Part shown: in pieces, positions 9,475 through 20,262 of the stretch
Layout of the letters: every line of letters starts with the position of its first letter
How positions within the stretch are numbered: the stretch's first letter is position 1
Assembly (NCBI GenBank): GCA_963816555.1
Contig: CAWFLD010000011.1
Location: forward strand, 434,001 to 498,000
Length of the DNA: 64,000 nt
DNA from: Lutibaculum sp963816555
GTDB lineage: Bacteria; Pseudomonadota; Alphaproteobacteria; Rhizobiales; Tepidamorphaceae
Direction: 5' to 3'
Program-made: the position numbers and the translations under genes
Notes under the pieces: generated by a model
Told to the model about the DNA's origin: nothing
Database searches by the model: none
What the model saw: only the letters and a program-made list of their open reading frames with translations

Positions 9475-12400
9475 TCAGCGCCTGCGGCCGGACAATTCGT
9501 CGCGCAGCGCGGCGAGCTTGGCGAAGGGCGAATCGGGATCCGGCTCCTTCTCGCGGCGCGGCGGCGCCTTGGCGGCCTCCGGCTTGTGGCGCTGCGGCGG
9601 GCCCTTCTTGCGCGGCCCCTGGCGGTCGCGCGGCCTGCCCTTGCCGTTGCCCTCCCGGCCCTCGCGGGCCGGCGCCTCGGCCTCGCCCTCGCGCGGCGCC
9701 TGCCGGCCGCGGCCCTGGCGGCGCTGCTGGTTCGGCCGGCCGGTGCGGGCGGGCCGCCACACGACGTGCTCCTCCTCGGCGGGAGCGGCGGCCTCGCCCT
9801 CGGGCGCGGCTGCGGCCTCTCCCTCTGGCGCGGCTGCGGCCTGCGCCTCGCCGACCATCGCCTCGGCCAGCGGCTCGGCGCCCTCGGCGGGCGCGGCCAC
9901 GTGCTGCGGCCCCTGCTCCCCGGCCTCCGGCGATCCGAGCACGGCCTCGTCGGCCGCGGTATCCGCCGCCGCCATCTCGTCGGTGGCGCGGTCGGCTTCG
10001 GCCGCCGGCGCCTCCTCGGCGGTCTCGGGCGGCGCGACCAGCTCCTCGGCCTGCTGCGGCCGCGCCTCGGCCGGCGGCTCGCCCTGGGCCTCCGCCTCGG
10101 CCTCGGTCGCCTCGGGCACCGCCTGTTCGGAGGAGGCGATGCCCGGCGCCTCGTGCCCTTCCTCGTCCGGGGTGGCCGCCTCGGCGTCCGTTCCGGGCTC
10201 CGCCGTCGGCGTCCGCTGCCGCGCGTCCTCTGCCGGCGCGGGCTCGGCCGGCGCGGCCTCGGCCGCGGCGGCGCGCGCCACCGGGCTCGTCGAGGCGACG
10301 CCGGAATAGGGCAGCGGCAGCGGTCCCTTGCGCGTCTCGCTGCGATAGCCGAGCGAGCGCAGGATCGCCTCGAAGTCCTCGCCGGCGCAGCCGACGAGCG
10401 AGGTCATGTTCTCGCTGACGGCGAAGACGCGGCCGTCGACCGCGCCCTGCGGCGCCGGGCTGTTCTCGCCGGGCTTCCAGGCGAGCGCGGCGCGGATCAG
10501 GTCGGCGAGGCGCTCGAGGATGTCGACGCGCACGGCCCGGGCGCCGCACACGCGGTAGCCGAGCGCCTGGTAGAGCCCGCGCGAGGTGCCCGAGGCGACC
10601 TCGACCGACATGCGGCCGGAGCGCGCGAGCGTTCACGAGCTCGTCGAAGCCCGGCTGGTAGAGCCCGCCATGCTGCAGCGCCCAGAGCTGCGCCGCGAAG
10701 ACGCGCGGGCCCGGCTTCAGCAGCGCCGGCAGGAAGATGTGGTGGGCGCCGAAGCGCACGCCGTGCCGCCTCAGCGCGCCGCGCTGGGTCTGGTCGAGCT
10801 CCTTGACCTCGTCGGCCACCGACTGGCGGTCGAGCACGCCGAGCGCCTCGACGAGCTGGAAGGCGACGCCGCGGCTCATGCCGGCCAGCGTCTCGTCGCT
10901 GCGCCAGCGCCATCAGCGGGCCGAGCAGCGTTCTCGAGCCTCGTCCTGAGCCAGGTCTCGAGCCGGCCGGCCGCGCGCTCGCGCGCCCCGCCCGCGAGAA
11001 GCTCGTCGGCCAGCAGCACGATCTTCGGCTGCAGCGCCGCCTCGCCCTTCTCGAGCCGCCCCACCGGGTCGCCCTTCCAGAACACGAGCCCGTCGAGCGC
11101 CAGCGTCAGCGCGTCGTCCTGCGCCTTGACGAGGGCGTCCGCCCGTTCCTCGAGCTGCCCCGCCAGCGCCTTGTTGCCTGCCGCGGCCACCGCCTTGCGG
11201 TGCTGTCCATCCGCCGTCGGGTCGGGCGTGAAGCGCAGCCCCTCCAGCCGGCCGACGTGCTCGCCTTCGACGCTCACGTCGCCGTTCTTGTCGATCTCCG
11301 CCTCCAACGACGAGTTCTCCCTTAGTCTGCGTGCCAGTACCGCCGTTCGCCGGTCGACGAAACGCTGTGCCAGCCTTTCATGCAAGGCATCGGAAAGTCG
11401 GTCTTCGATCGCGCGCGTGCGCTCCTGCCAGCCGACCGCGTCCTTCAGCCAGTCCGGCCGGTTCGCCACGAACGTCCAGGTCCGGATGTGGGCGATGCGG
11501 TTGGCGAGCGTGTCGAGGTCGCCGTCGGTGCGGTCGGCATAGGCGACCTGCCCGGCGAACCAGTCCTCGCCGATCTCGCCGTCCTCGACGAGCTGGCGGT
11601 AGAGCGACGACACGAGCTCGGCGTGGTTGGCCGGCGCGATCTTGCGGTAGTCGGGCACCTGGCACACCGCCCACAGGAGCTCGACCGTCTTGCGCGACGT
11701 GGCGAGCTCGGCGGTGTGGAAGTCGCGCGCCGCCGTCTCCAGCGCCTGCACGTCGTCGCCGCCCGGCGCCCGCGTCAGCACGGGGTTGCGCGGCGCCAGG
11801 GCCAGGCTCTCGCGCAGCGCGTCGAGCGAGGAGAAGTCGAGGTCGGGGTTGCGCCACTGCAGCATGCGCACGTCGTCGAAGTCGTGCGCCTCGAGCTTTT
11901 CCACGAGCATCGGGTCGAGCGGGTCGGCCCGGCCCGTCACGCCGAACGTGCCGTCGCGCATGTGGCGCCCCGCGCGGCCGGCGATCTGGCCCATCTCGCC
12001 GGCGTTGAGGTTGCGGAACTGGAAGCCGTCGAACTTCCTCAGGCCGGCGAAGGCGACGTGGTCGACGTCGAGGTTGAGGCCCATGCCGATCGCGTCGGTC
12101 GCCACGAGGTGGTCGACGTCGCCGGACTGGTAGAGCTCGACCTGGGCGTTCCTCGTGCGCGGGCTCAGCGCGCCGAGCACCACGGCGGCGCCGCTGCGCT
12201 GGCGGCGCAGGAGCTCCGCGATCTGGTAGACCTCGTCGGCCGAGAAGGCGACGATCGCGCTGCGCTCGGGCAGGCGCGTGATCTTCTTCTGCCCGGCATA
12301 GGTCAGCGTCGACAGGCGCGGCCGGGTGATGATGTTGATGCCGGGCATCAGCTTCGACAGGATGCCGCGCATCGTCGCGGCGCCGAGCAGCAGCGTCTCC

Positions 12401-12789
12401 TCGCGGCCGCGCCGCCTGAGGATGCGGTCGGTGAAGACGTGGCCGCGCTCGAGGTCGGCGGCGAGCTGCACCTCGTCGACCGCCACGAAGGCGACGTCGA
12501 GGTCCTGCGGCATCGCCTCGACGGTCGACACCCAGTAGCGGGCGTTCGCCGGCTTGATCTTCTCCTCGCCGGTGACGAGCGCGACGGCCCCGGCCCCCAC
12601 GCGGGCGACCAGCCGGTCATAGACCTCGCGCGCGAGCAGGCGCAGGGGAAGGCCGATGATGCCGCTCGAATGGCCGAGCATCCGCTCGATCGCCAGATGC
12701 GTCTTGCCGGTGTTCGTCGGTCCGAGCACGGCGGTCACGCCGGAACCGGGCGCAACTGCCTGATGACCGTCTCGAGCGTCTGTACTCAT
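9475..12789 (-). CDS. SUV3-like superfamily 2 helicase with low-complexity tail; three frame breaks
   Basis: Read across breaks near 10930, 10905 and 10630 (each one extra base), the product is about 1103 residues. Motifs follow superfamily 2 order: Walker A GPTNTGKT (23-30), DEVQ, LLLGAAT, and motif VI QIAGRAGR (268-275). The closest known type is mitochondrial SUV3, an RNA helicase of the degradosome, and its alphaproteobacterial homologues. The C-terminal third differs: an Ala/Glu/Pro-rich acidic stretch (about 830-1010) is followed by a strongly basic, Arg/Gly/Gln-rich tail that could bind RNA. The start at 12789 (MSTDARD) was chosen over a longer in-frame ATG at 12843. The segments before and after each break fit one continuous protein, so the breaks look like sequence errors. 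Confidence 0.85.
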
Positions 12790-12992
12790 GGCTGCATCTC
12801 GATGGCGGCGGCGCGTGCATTGCTGGCATCTCGCGCACAGCATGTAAAGCGCCGCGGTGGAGGTGGTGATCTTCTCGAGATCCGGGAGGAAGGGCCGCTC
12901 CTGCGAACCGCGGCCGCGCGTCGGGGCGCGTCATAGACGCTTTCGCGGCCAGCGTCGCCCGGAAAATCGCCGGGCGGCCGCCGGCGGGAAGG

Positions 12993-13841
12993 TCAGCGGG
13001 CGCTCAGCGAGGCGGCCCGGGTGCGCAGCGCACCCTCGGTCTTCAGGTCGACGATGGCGATCTCGCCCTGGCCGAGCGGCGTCGGCAGCGTCACCTTGAA
13101 GGGAATGGCGATGTTGGCTCCGTGCACGGGGATGTAGATCACCTCGGCCGTCTGCGCCGCGAAGTACTTGACCTCGTCGCGGTCCGAGCGGTGCCCGGCG
13201 ATCGGCTTGTAGCGGGCCTGGCAGACCACGGCCATGCCGGTGTAGCCCGGCGCCTTGATCTGGCGGCGCTCCTTGAAGCTCAGGTCGATGTCGAAGCGCT
13301 CGCGGCCGTTGAAGACCGGGAATGTCCGGTTGCAGACGGAGCGGTTGATGTGGCCGTCGGACAGCGTGCCGACGACCATCAGCGCGCTCATCGGGTCGAT
13401 CACGCCCATCTTGTGGCGCGGCTGCACGGTGACGCGCGCCGGGTGCTCCTTCTTCGGCAGCGGCGGCTCGAGCTCGATGCGGCGCACGTCGTCGTTGACG
13501 AGCGCCATGCGCACCTTGGTCGTGTTCTCGCCGTCCGTCGCGTCGACGCTGAAGGCGGAGGGCGAGGTGCCGTGCGGGTCGAGATGGCCGGCCGCCGAGG
13601 CGCTGCCGCGATATTCCACGAGCGCGCCCGCGAGGCCGGTCAGCTTGCCGCGTCCGTCGATGCGGTAGTCGAGGCCGTCGAACGTCCCGTCGACGACCGC
13701 CTCGCCGAGCTCGAATCCGGCCAGCGACACGCGGTAGTCGGCTTCGAACGTGTAGTCGGCCGCCGCCGCGGGCAGGCACGCCAGTCCCGACAGAACCATC
13801 ACAGCGGCGCCAGGCAGGCGCAGCGTCCGGAAGAGTGCCAT
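12993..13841 (-). CDS. DUF3108 domain-containing exported protein
   Basis: The product is 282 residues from an ATG at 13841. Residues 1-27 form a signal peptide (MALFRTLRLPGAAVMVLSG, cleavage after PAAAA), followed by a beta-rich domain beginning DYTFEADYRVSLAGFELG. The overall pattern, with paired strands and the late PLGQGEIAIVDLKTEG segment, matches the DUF3108 family of periplasmic proteins, whose function is unknown. It is divergent from rpmB across 261 bases and is not obviously linked to the helicase gene downstream. Confidence 0.82.
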   Translation of the reverse strand: MALFRTLRLPGAAVMVLSGLACLPAAAADYTFEADYRVSLAGFELGEAVVDGTFDGLDYRIDGRGKLTGLAGALVEYRGSASAAGHLDPHGTSPSAFSVDATDGENTTKVRMALVNDDVRRIELEPPLPKKEHPARVTVQPRHKMGVIDPMSALMVVGTLSDGHINRSVCNRTFPVFNGRERFDIDLSFKERRQIKAPGYTGMAVVCQARYKPIAGHRSDRDEVKYFAAQTAEVIYIPVHGANIAIPFKVTLPTPLGQGEIAIVDLKTEGALRTRAASLSAR

Positions 13842-14102
13842 TGCGAACGAAGCCTTCTTGCGTGACGAGGGAGCGAACCCTGCCCGCGCAGGGTCTGCTC
13901 GCATGGTTAAGGATCGGTTAGCTTGACGGCCGCATTGTGGCGCCGCACCTTCCCGGCACGGCGCTCGGGCGGCTGCCCCGGCGGCCTTGACGGCCCGCGC
14001 GCCCGAGACTATACGCTGCCATTCGAATTTCCCACATTGCGGTGAGTATATCCGCGACGGCCGGCGCTCGGCGACGGCTGGAAGAGAACGAGGATTTGAT
14101 CC

Positions 14103-14393
14103 ATGGCCCGGCGATGCGAGCTGACCGGCAAGGCGGTCATGACCGGCAACAACGTGAGCCACGCCCACAACAAGACGCGGCGTCGGTTCCTGCCCAATCT
14201 CGTCAACGTCTCGCTGCTGAGCGACGCGCTCGGCCGCACGGTGCGCCTGCGCGTCTCCGCGCACGCCCTGCGCTCCGTCGAGCACCGCGGCGGTCTCGAC
14301 GCCTTCCTCCTGAAGGCGAAGGACGCCGAGCTCTCCGAGCGGGCGCTCGACCTGAAGCGCAACATCACGAAGCGGACCGCGGCGGCCTCCTGA
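14103..14393 (+). CDS. rpmB: 50S ribosomal protein L28
   Basis: The 96-residue product has the L28 signature from the start: MARRCELTGKAVMTGNNVSH and HNKTRRRFLPNL. The length of about 97 residues with a C-terminal extension, KAKDAELSERALDLKRNI, is standard for alphaproteobacteria. It lacks the CxxC zinc pair found in some other bacterial L28 proteins. GAGG lies about 12 bases before the ATG. It is the first gene of a short rightward run with a transporter and an acetyltransferase. Confidence 0.97.
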   Translation: MARRCELTGKAVMTGNNVSHAHNKTRRRFLPNLVNVSLLSDALGRTVRLRVSAHALRSVEHRGGLDAFLLKAKDAELSERALDLKRNITKRTAAAS

Positions 14394-14454
14394 CCGCCGT
14401 CTTCCGCGCCCTTGGCGTCTCGCGGCCCCGCGCCGCGAACAGGAAGTCCCGATC

Positions 14455-15030
14455 ATGTCGCGCCTCGCCCTGCCGGTGGCCGTCATGGCGCTCGTCGTCG
14501 TGGCGTCGAACATCCTGGTCCAGTACCCCTTCCACCATCTGGGGCTGCAGGACTACCTGACCTGGGGCGCGTTCAGCTATCCCTTCGCCTTCCTGGTGAC
14601 CGACCTGACGAATCGCCGCTACGGCGCCTCCGCCGCGCGGCGCGTCGTCTATGTCGGCTTCGCCTGCGCCGTCGTGCTGTCGAGCTTCCTCGCCGGGCCG
14701 CGCATCGCGCTCGCCTCCGGCACCGCCTTCCTGACGGCGCAGCTCGTCGACGTCGCGATCTTCAACGCCCTGCGCAACTCCAGCGCCTGGTGGCGCGCGC
14801 CGCTCACCTCCTCGGTGGTCTCGGGCGCCGTCGACACCGCGATCTTCTTCACCGCCGCCTTCCTCGCCACCGGCATGCCGATGGCCGACTATGGCGGCCT
14901 CGTCGTCCCCGTCTGGATCGGCTGGGCGGTGTGCGACTACCTCGTGAAGACGACCCACGCCGTCGTCATGCTCGTCCCCTTCCGCGCCATCAGCGCCCGC
15001 TTCCAGGCGACCGCCGGCCAGCCCGCCTGA
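14455..15030 (+). CDS. VUT-family membrane protein (probable queuosine precursor transporter, YhhQ-like)
   Basis: The product is 191 residues with about six predicted membrane helices. The signature is WGAFSYPFAFLVTDLTNRRYG near residues 38-58, shared by the VUT/YhhQ family, which imports queuosine precursors such as preQ0 or preQ1 in Escherichia coli. The following helices with acidic or polar residues, QLVDVAIFNALR and SGAVDTAIFF, are also conserved in the family. It begins 61 bases after rpmB. Whether this protein imports preQ0/preQ1 or another base is inferred from the family only. Confidence 0.86.
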   Translation: MSRLALPVAVMALVVVASNILVQYPFHHLGLQDYLTWGAFSYPFAFLVTDLTNRRYGASAARRVVYVGFACAVVLSSFLAGPRIALASGTAFLTAQLVDVAIFNALRNSSAWWRAPLTSSVVSGAVDTAIFFTAAFLATGMPMADYGGLVVPVWIGWAVCDYLVKTTHAVVMLVPFRAISARFQATAGQPA

Positions 15031-15058
15031 GCGCGCCGGCCTCACGGACGGGCGGAGC

Positions 15059-15619
15059 GTGACGATGCGCAGCGAGAAGTCGAAGATGCTCGCGGGCGAG
15101 CTCTACCGCGCGAGCGACCCCGAGCTCGCCGCCGATGCCGGCCGGGCCGCCGGCTGGATGGCGCGGTACAACGCCTCCCTCGCCGCGACGCCGGACGAGC
15201 GGCGCGCCCTCCTGCGGGAGATCTTCGCCCATGTCGGCGACGGCGCCGTCATCCGCCCGCCCTTCTTCTGCGACTACGGCTACAACATCAGCCTCGGCGC
15301 CGGCGCCTTCCTCAACTTCAACTGCGTCGTGCTCGACGTGGTGGCCGTCACCATCGGCGACCTCACGCAGATCGGGCCCGGCGTGCAGATCCTGACGCCC
15401 GATCACCCGCGAGACCCCGGCGAGCGGCGCGGCGGCCTCGAATTCGGCCGGCCCGTCGTCATCGGCGCGAATGTCTGGATCGGCGGCGGCGCGCTGGTCA
15501 TGCCCGGCGTCACCATCGGCGACGACGCCATCGTCGGGGCCGGTGCCGTCGTCACGCGCGACGTGCCCGCGGGCGCGACCGTGACGGGCAACCCCGCCCG
15601 GCCCCGCGCCGGGGCGTGA
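15059..15619 (+). CDS. Sugar O-acetyltransferase, maltose acetyltransferase/NodL type
   Basis: The 186-residue product starts at a GTG at 15059, with an ATG two codons later at 15065. The N-terminal helical Mac domain (SEKSKMLAGELYRASDPEL) is followed by left-handed beta-helix hexapeptide repeats. These include FCDYGYNISLGAGAFLNFNC and the later IGANVWIGGGALVMPGVTIG. The active-site histidine is probably in the TPDHPRDP loop. Such enzymes transfer acetyl from acetyl-CoA to sugars or related thiogalactosides as trimers. The true acceptor is unknown. It is 28 bases after the VUT gene. Confidence 0.9.
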   Translation: MTMRSEKSKMLAGELYRASDPELAADAGRAAGWMARYNASLAATPDERRALLREIFAHVGDGAVIRPPFFCDYGYNISLGAGAFLNFNCVVLDVVAVTIGDLTQIGPGVQILTPDHPRDPGERRGGLEFGRPVVIGANVWIGGGALVMPGVTIGDDAIVGAGAVVTRDVPAGATVTGNPARPRAGA

Positions 15620-15662
15620 CACCGGCCGGCGCCGGGGCGCGGTCGGTGACGGCGGCTTCCGC

Positions 15663-16670
15663 CTATTCCACCAGCTCGAACCGCAACAGCAGCGTCCGCT
15701 GCAGGATGTTGAAGTTGTCGTCCGACACGAGCGTCAGGATCGCCCTGCCCTCGCCGTCGCGGTGGAAGGCCAGGCCCTCCATGTTGTCGACGACGTAGTT
15801 CATGCGGCCGGTGAACAGCTCCTCGCCGTCGAGCACGGCGCCGGGCTTCACGCGCGCGGCCGGGAAGCGGCGCAGCCGCATCGCGAGCCCGGTCAGCGGC
15901 TGGAAGCGCCGCTCGAGCAGGATCAGGTCGCCGGTGTCGAGGAACACCGCGTCCGTCGCCGAGAAGTCGTCGGAGGCCGTGAACTCGATCGTGCCCTGCG
16001 TCCGGCCCTCGCCGTCGAGGATCCAGCCGTGCAGCCGGCCCGCCTCGTCGGGCGTCTCGGCGATCAGCGCGGTGGTGCCGGCGTTCGGGCTGCCGGGCGG
16101 CGCCACGGCGATCGCCTCGAGGCCGAGATTGTGCGGCAGCTTGCGCACCCCCGGCGGCACGTCGAGGGTGTGCCCGAAGGTCGGGCGGCCATGGCCGTCC
16201 ACCGCGTACTCGATCACCCGGTTGTCGCGCTCGAAGCCGACGAGCACCCGGTCGAGGCCCGCGCCGGGAGCGCTGCGCAGCGATTCCGCGTCCGAGCCGT
16301 ACTTGCCGCCGAGCGTGTGGCCGTTGCGGTCGCCGAGCGGCCACAGCTCGACGTCGGCGAGGCCCGTCGGCCGGCCCTCGCTCTCCGTCAGGCGGGCGTG
16401 GAACAGGCTCCCGAGGTCGGAGACCATGAGAAGCGTCTCGCCGTCCGGGCCGACCTGGATGCCGGACAGGCCGCCGAAGTGGGAATTGGAGGAATCGAGC
16501 TCGAGGCCGCCGATGAAGCGCAGCGCGCCGAAGCGCGTCGTCTCCGGCATGTTCGGCTCGAAGGCGGGTATCGCCGAGGCGGTGACGGTGATCGGCTCGG
16601 CGACGGCCGGCGCCGCGAGCAGCAGCGCGGCGCACAGGGCGCCGAGCGCGCCTGCCGCGGCGTGCCTCAC
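15663..16670 (-). CDS. Esterase-like activity of phytase family protein (secreted)
   Basis: The product is 335 residues from a GTG at 16670 that overlaps the cobT stop as GTGA. A signal peptide ends at LLAAPAVA|EP. The body is a beta-propeller-like domain with GGLSGIQVGPDGETLLMVSD, LGLEAIAV and NMEGLAFHRDGEGRAILTLVSDDNFN, all typical of the phytase-like esterase family (formerly DUF4403/EreA-like annotations). Members are periplasmic and may act on phosphoesters or lactones, but few are characterised. The four-base overlap with cobT suggests translational coupling even though the functions are not obviously related. Confidence 0.82.
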   Translation of the reverse strand: MRHAAAGALGALCAALLLAAPAVAEPITVTASAIPAFEPNMPETTRFGALRFIGGLELDSSNSHFGGLSGIQVGPDGETLLMVSDLGSLFHARLTESEGRPTGLADVELWPLGDRNGHTLGGKYGSDAESLRSAPGAGLDRVLVGFERDNRVIEYAVDGHGRPTFGHTLDVPPGVRKLPHNLGLEAIAVAPPGSPNAGTTALIAETPDEAGRLHGWILDGEGRTQGTIEFTASDDFSATDAVFLDTGDLILLERRFQPLTGLAMRLRRFPAARVKPGAVLDGEELFTGRMNYVVDNMEGLAFHRDGEGRAILTLVSDDNFNILQRTLLLRFELVE

Positions 16671-18548
16671 GCCGGCACGGCCCGGCGCCGTCTCACCCCT
16701 GCCCGCGTCTGCGGCTCGCCCTCGGCGAACAGCTCGGCCAGCTTGTCGGTCATCGCGCCGCCGAGCTCCTCGGCATCGACGATCGTCACGGCGCGGCGAT
16801 AGTAGCGCGTCACGTCGTGGCCGATGCCGATGGCGATCAGCTCGACCGGCGACCGCGTCTCGATGTCCTCGATGACGTGGCGCAGGTGCTTCTCGAGATA
16901 GTTGCCGGCATTGACCGACAGGGTCGAGTCGTCGACCGGCGCGCCGTCCGAGATCATCATCAGGATGCGCCGCTGCTCCGGCCGCGCCAGCAGCCGGTCG
17001 TGCGCCCAGGCCAGCGCCTCGCCGTCGATGTTCTCCTTGAGCAGCCCCTCGCGCATCATCAGGCCGAGATTGCGCCGGGCGCGCCGCCACGGCTGGTCGG
17101 CGGCCTTGTAGACGATGTGCCGGAGGTCGTTCAGGCGGCCCGGCCCCTGCGGCTTGCCGGCGGCCAGCCACTGCTCGCGGCTCTGCCCGCCCTTCCAGGC
17201 CTTGGTGGTGAAGCCGAGGATCTCGACCTTGACGCCGCAGCGCTCGAGCGTCCGCGCCAGGATGTCGGCGCAGGTCGCCGCCACCGTGATCGGCCGGCCG
17301 CGCATCGAGCCCGAATTGTCGAGCAGCAGCGTCACCACCGTGTCGCGGAATTCGGTGTCGCGCTCCTGCTTGTAGGAGAGCGGGTGCATCGGATCGATGA
17401 CGACGCGCGTCAGCCGCGCCGCGTCGAGCACGCCCTCCTCCTGGTCGAAGTCCCAGGAGCGGTTCTGCTGCGCCATCAGGCGGCGCTGCAGGCGGTTGGC
17501 CAGCCGCGTGACGACGCTCTGCAGCGTGGAAAGCTGCTTGTCGAGATAGGAGCGCAGCCGGTCGAGCTCCTCGGTGTCGCACAGCTCCTCCGCCGGCAAC
17601 ACCTCGTCGAAGCGCGAGGTGTAGATGCGGTAGCCGGAGCCGTCCGGCATGTTGGAGAACGGGAAGTTCGGCCGCCACGGCTCCGACGGCTCGTCGCTGT
17701 CGGTGGCCTCGCCCTCGTCGCTGTCGTCCTGGGTCTGGCTGTGGGTCGAACTCGACCTCGCCCTCCTGCTCCTGGCTCGCGTCCTCGGCCTCCTCGGCGG
17801 AAGCCTCGGCAGAAGCGTCGCGCTCGCCGCTCTCGGCCTGCTCGCTGGCGTTGTCGGAGTTCTCGTCGCCCTCGGATTCCTGGTCCTCGTCGGCCTCCTC
17901 GGGGCCGAGCTCGTCGGCCATGTCGAAGGCGGAGATCATCTCGCGGACGATGCGGCCGTAGGCCTGCTGGTCGCCGACGTTCTCGCAGAGGCGATGGATC
18001 TCGTCGGCCGCCTTCTCCTCGATCCACGGCCGCCACAGCTCGACGAGCTTGGAGCCGCTTTCCGGGACGGGATGGCCGGTCAGGCGCTCGCGCGTGATCG
18101 CCGCCACCGCCTCCTCGAGAGGCAGGTCGGCCCGGCTCTCGGCGGCCTGGACGTTCATCTTCGTGTAGCGGGCGTCGAGCATCGCATCGAGATTCTCGGA
18201 CACGCCCGACATGTTGCGCGCGCCGATCGCCTCGCAGCGCGCCTGCTCCACGGCCTCGAAGAGCGCCCGGGCGTTGCGGCCCTCGGGCTGCATCTTCCGG
18301 TGCATCTTCTGGTCGTGGCAGGCGATCCGGAGGGCGAGCGCGTCGGCCTGTCCGCGCAGCACCGCGAGGTCCTGCGCGCTCATCTTGCGCGGCGGCTCGG
18401 GCAGCCGCATCGTCGAGCCGGAGGTCGAGGCGCGGTCGGAGGAGAAGTTCACCTCGACGTCGTCGCGACCGGCGAGCGCACGCGACGCGCCGGTCAGCGC
18501 GCGCTTGAACTCCTCGTTCCGGGCCTGCTTGCCGCTGGGCTTCTGCAT
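16667..18548 (-). CDS. cobT: Cobaltochelatase subunit CobT; one frame break
   Basis: Read across a break near 17742 (one extra C in a CCC run), the product is about 626 residues. The N-terminal half contains the CobT-specific helical region and a highly acidic segment (ADEDQESEGDENSDNASEQ) around residues 215-270. The C-terminal half is a von Willebrand A domain with the metal-ion-dependent adhesion motif DNSGS and later MMISDGAPVDD. CobT partners CobS (next gene upstream) and the large subunit CobN to insert cobalt into hydrogenobyrinic acid a,c-diamide in aerobic cobalamin synthesis. CobN is not in this window, which is usual. The break restores perfectly with one base removed. Confidence 0.92.
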
Positions 18549-18560
18549 GAGGCTACCGGC

Positions 18561-19547
18561 TCAGCTCAGGACGATGTTGGCCGTCGACTCCGGCAGCTCC
18601 TTGCCGAAGCAGCGCTGGTAGAACTCCGCCACGACGCCGCGCTCGGCCTCGTCGCACTTGTTGAGGAAGGTCAGCCGGAAGGCCGCGCCGAGGTCGCCGA
18701 AGATCTCGGTGTTCTCCGCCCAGGTGATCACGGTGCGCGGGCTCATCACCGTCGACAGGTCGCCGTTGACGAAGGCGTTCCGCGTCAGCTCCGCGAGGCG
18801 CACCATCTTGGCCACCGTCTCCGGCCCGTCGCCCTGCTGGAAGTGCTTCGCCTTGGCGAGCACGATGTCGACCTCGTCCTGGTGCGGCAGGTAGTTCAGC
18901 GTCACGACGATCGACCAGCGGTCCATCTGGCCCTGGTTGATCTGCTGGGTGCCGTGATAGAGGCCCGACGTGTCGCCGAGGCCGATCGTGTTGGTCGTCG
19001 CGAACAGCCGGAAGGCCGGATGCGGCCTGATGACGCGGCGCTGGTCGAGCAGCGTCAGCTTGCCCGACACCTCGAGGATGCGCTGGATCACGAACATCAC
19101 GTCGGGGCGGCCCGCGTCGTACTCGTCGAAGACGAGCGCGGTGTTGGTCTGCAGCGCCCACGGCAGGATGCCGTCCTGGAACTCGGTCACCTGCTGGCCG
19201 CCCTTCAGCACGATCGCGTCCTTGCCGACGAGGTCGATGCGGCTGATGTGGCTGTCGAGGTTGACGCGCACGCAGGGCCAGTTCAGCCGGGCCGCGATCT
19301 GCTCGATGTGGGTCGACTTGCCGGTGCCGTGGTAGCCCTGCACCATGACGCGCCGGTTGTGGGCGAAGCCCGCGAGGATGGCGAGCGTCACGTCGCGGTT
19401 GAACAGGTAGTCGGGGTCGAGGTCGGGCACGTGCGGATCGGTCGCCGAATAGGCCGGGACCTCCATGTCGCTGTCGATCCCGAAGACCTGCCGCACCGAC
19501 ACCTTCATGTCGGGCAGGCTGCGAGGTTCGGTGACTTCAGTATCCAA
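18561..19547 (-). CDS. cobS: Cobaltochelatase AAA+ ATPase subunit CobS
   Basis: The product is 328 residues. Walker A is GYHGTGKST (71-79) and Walker B is ALVFDEYD (137-144), in a MoxR-like AAA+ fold. The N-terminus SVRQVFGID and the C-terminus FYQRCFGKELPEST are characteristic of CobS. It hydrolyses ATP as a hexamer with CobT and drives cobalt chelation by CobN. cobT follows after 12 bases, so they are one operon. A start at the internal ATG at 19508 is possible but less likely. Confidence 0.95.
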   Translation of the reverse strand: MDTEVTEPRSLPDMKVSVRQVFGIDSDMEVPAYSATDPHVPDLDPDYLFNRDVTLAILAGFAHNRRVMVQGYHGTGKSTHIEQIAARLNWPCVRVNLDSHISRIDLVGKDAIVLKGGQQVTEFQDGILPWALQTNTALVFDEYDAGRPDVMFVIQRILEVSGKLTLLDQRRVIRPHPAFRLFATTNTIGLGDTSGLYHGTQQINQGQMDRWSIVVTLNYLPHQDEVDIVLAKAKHFQQGDGPETVAKMVRLAELTRNAFVNGDLSTVMSPRTVITWAENTEIFGDLGAAFRLTFLNKCDEAERGVVAEFYQRCFGKELPESTANIVLS

Positions 19548-19613
19548 TCTTGCCTCCAGGCAGCGCTCGGCCGCGCCGCATTCCCGTGTTTTTCGACGCC
19601 GCCGCGACCATAA

Positions 19614-20262
19614 TCAGCTATCGGCGTGGAAACCAGAGGCCTTGAGGGTTCGATAGGCCTCGATGATCTCGCGCAGGCGGCGCTCCTTGGACCGGTCGCC
19701 GCCATTGGCGTCGGGGTGGTGGCGCTTCACCAGGTCCTTGTATCTGGCCTTGATCTCGGGTCCGGTGGCGCGTTCGTCAAGGTTCAGCGCGTCGAGCGCC
19801 TTGCGCTCGACCTTGCCGACGACGCGCTGCGGCTCGGCCGGCTGCGACTTGTCCTCGCGCGGATCGCCGCCGAAGAAGCCGAACGGGTCGTGGAACTGCT
19901 TCGACCAGTCGGGCCCCTGGCGCGCCTCGCCGCGCCTGGCGCCCATCGCCCAGGTCGGCCGGTGGCCCGTCGCCTTCGATTCCAGCCAGTCCGCCACCTC
20001 CTCGTCGGACATGCCGGAGAACCAGTTGTAGCTCTTGTTGTACTCGCGCACGTGCTCGAGGCAGAAGCGGTGGTACTCGTTTTCGCGCTCCCGGCCCTTC
20101 GGCGCCTTGTAGTCGGCGGGCTCGGCGCAGCCGGGCACGTCGCACGGCTGCTTCTGCCGGCGCGGCTTGGCCTCCGGGCGCGTCGGGCCGCCGCGTCGGC
20201 CGCCCTGCTGCTTGGCACTGCTGATGCGGATCGAGTTCGAACCAGTGCGAGTCGAGTTTCAT
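19614..20262 (-). CDS. J-domain (DnaJ-like) protein; one frame break
   Basis: An ATG at 20262 begins MKLDSHWF and, after removing one extra base near 20240, continues as IRIS and a Gly/Arg-rich linker. A short cysteine motif follows (PCDVPGC), then the conserved block EYHRFCLEHVREYNKSYNWF. The J domain is at the C-terminus (about residues 158-213), with the catalytic HPD in KRHHPDANGGD. This C-terminal J-domain architecture of about 215 residues is common in Hyphomicrobiales next to cobS. It should stimulate an Hsp70, but the client and any role in the cobaltochelatase are unknown. It is divergent from the bolA gene. Confidence 0.85.

Noticed and set aside
10620..10935. Programmed frameshifting in the helicase (two sites share GAACG before the break)
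   Set aside because: No slippery site plus stop arrangement, and similar breaks occur in unrelated genes with other local sequence, so sequence error is simpler.
15663..18548. Single 961-codon frame joining cobT and the esterase
   Set aside because: A base insertion in cobT shifts its frame into that of the next gene. The true genes overlap by four bases.
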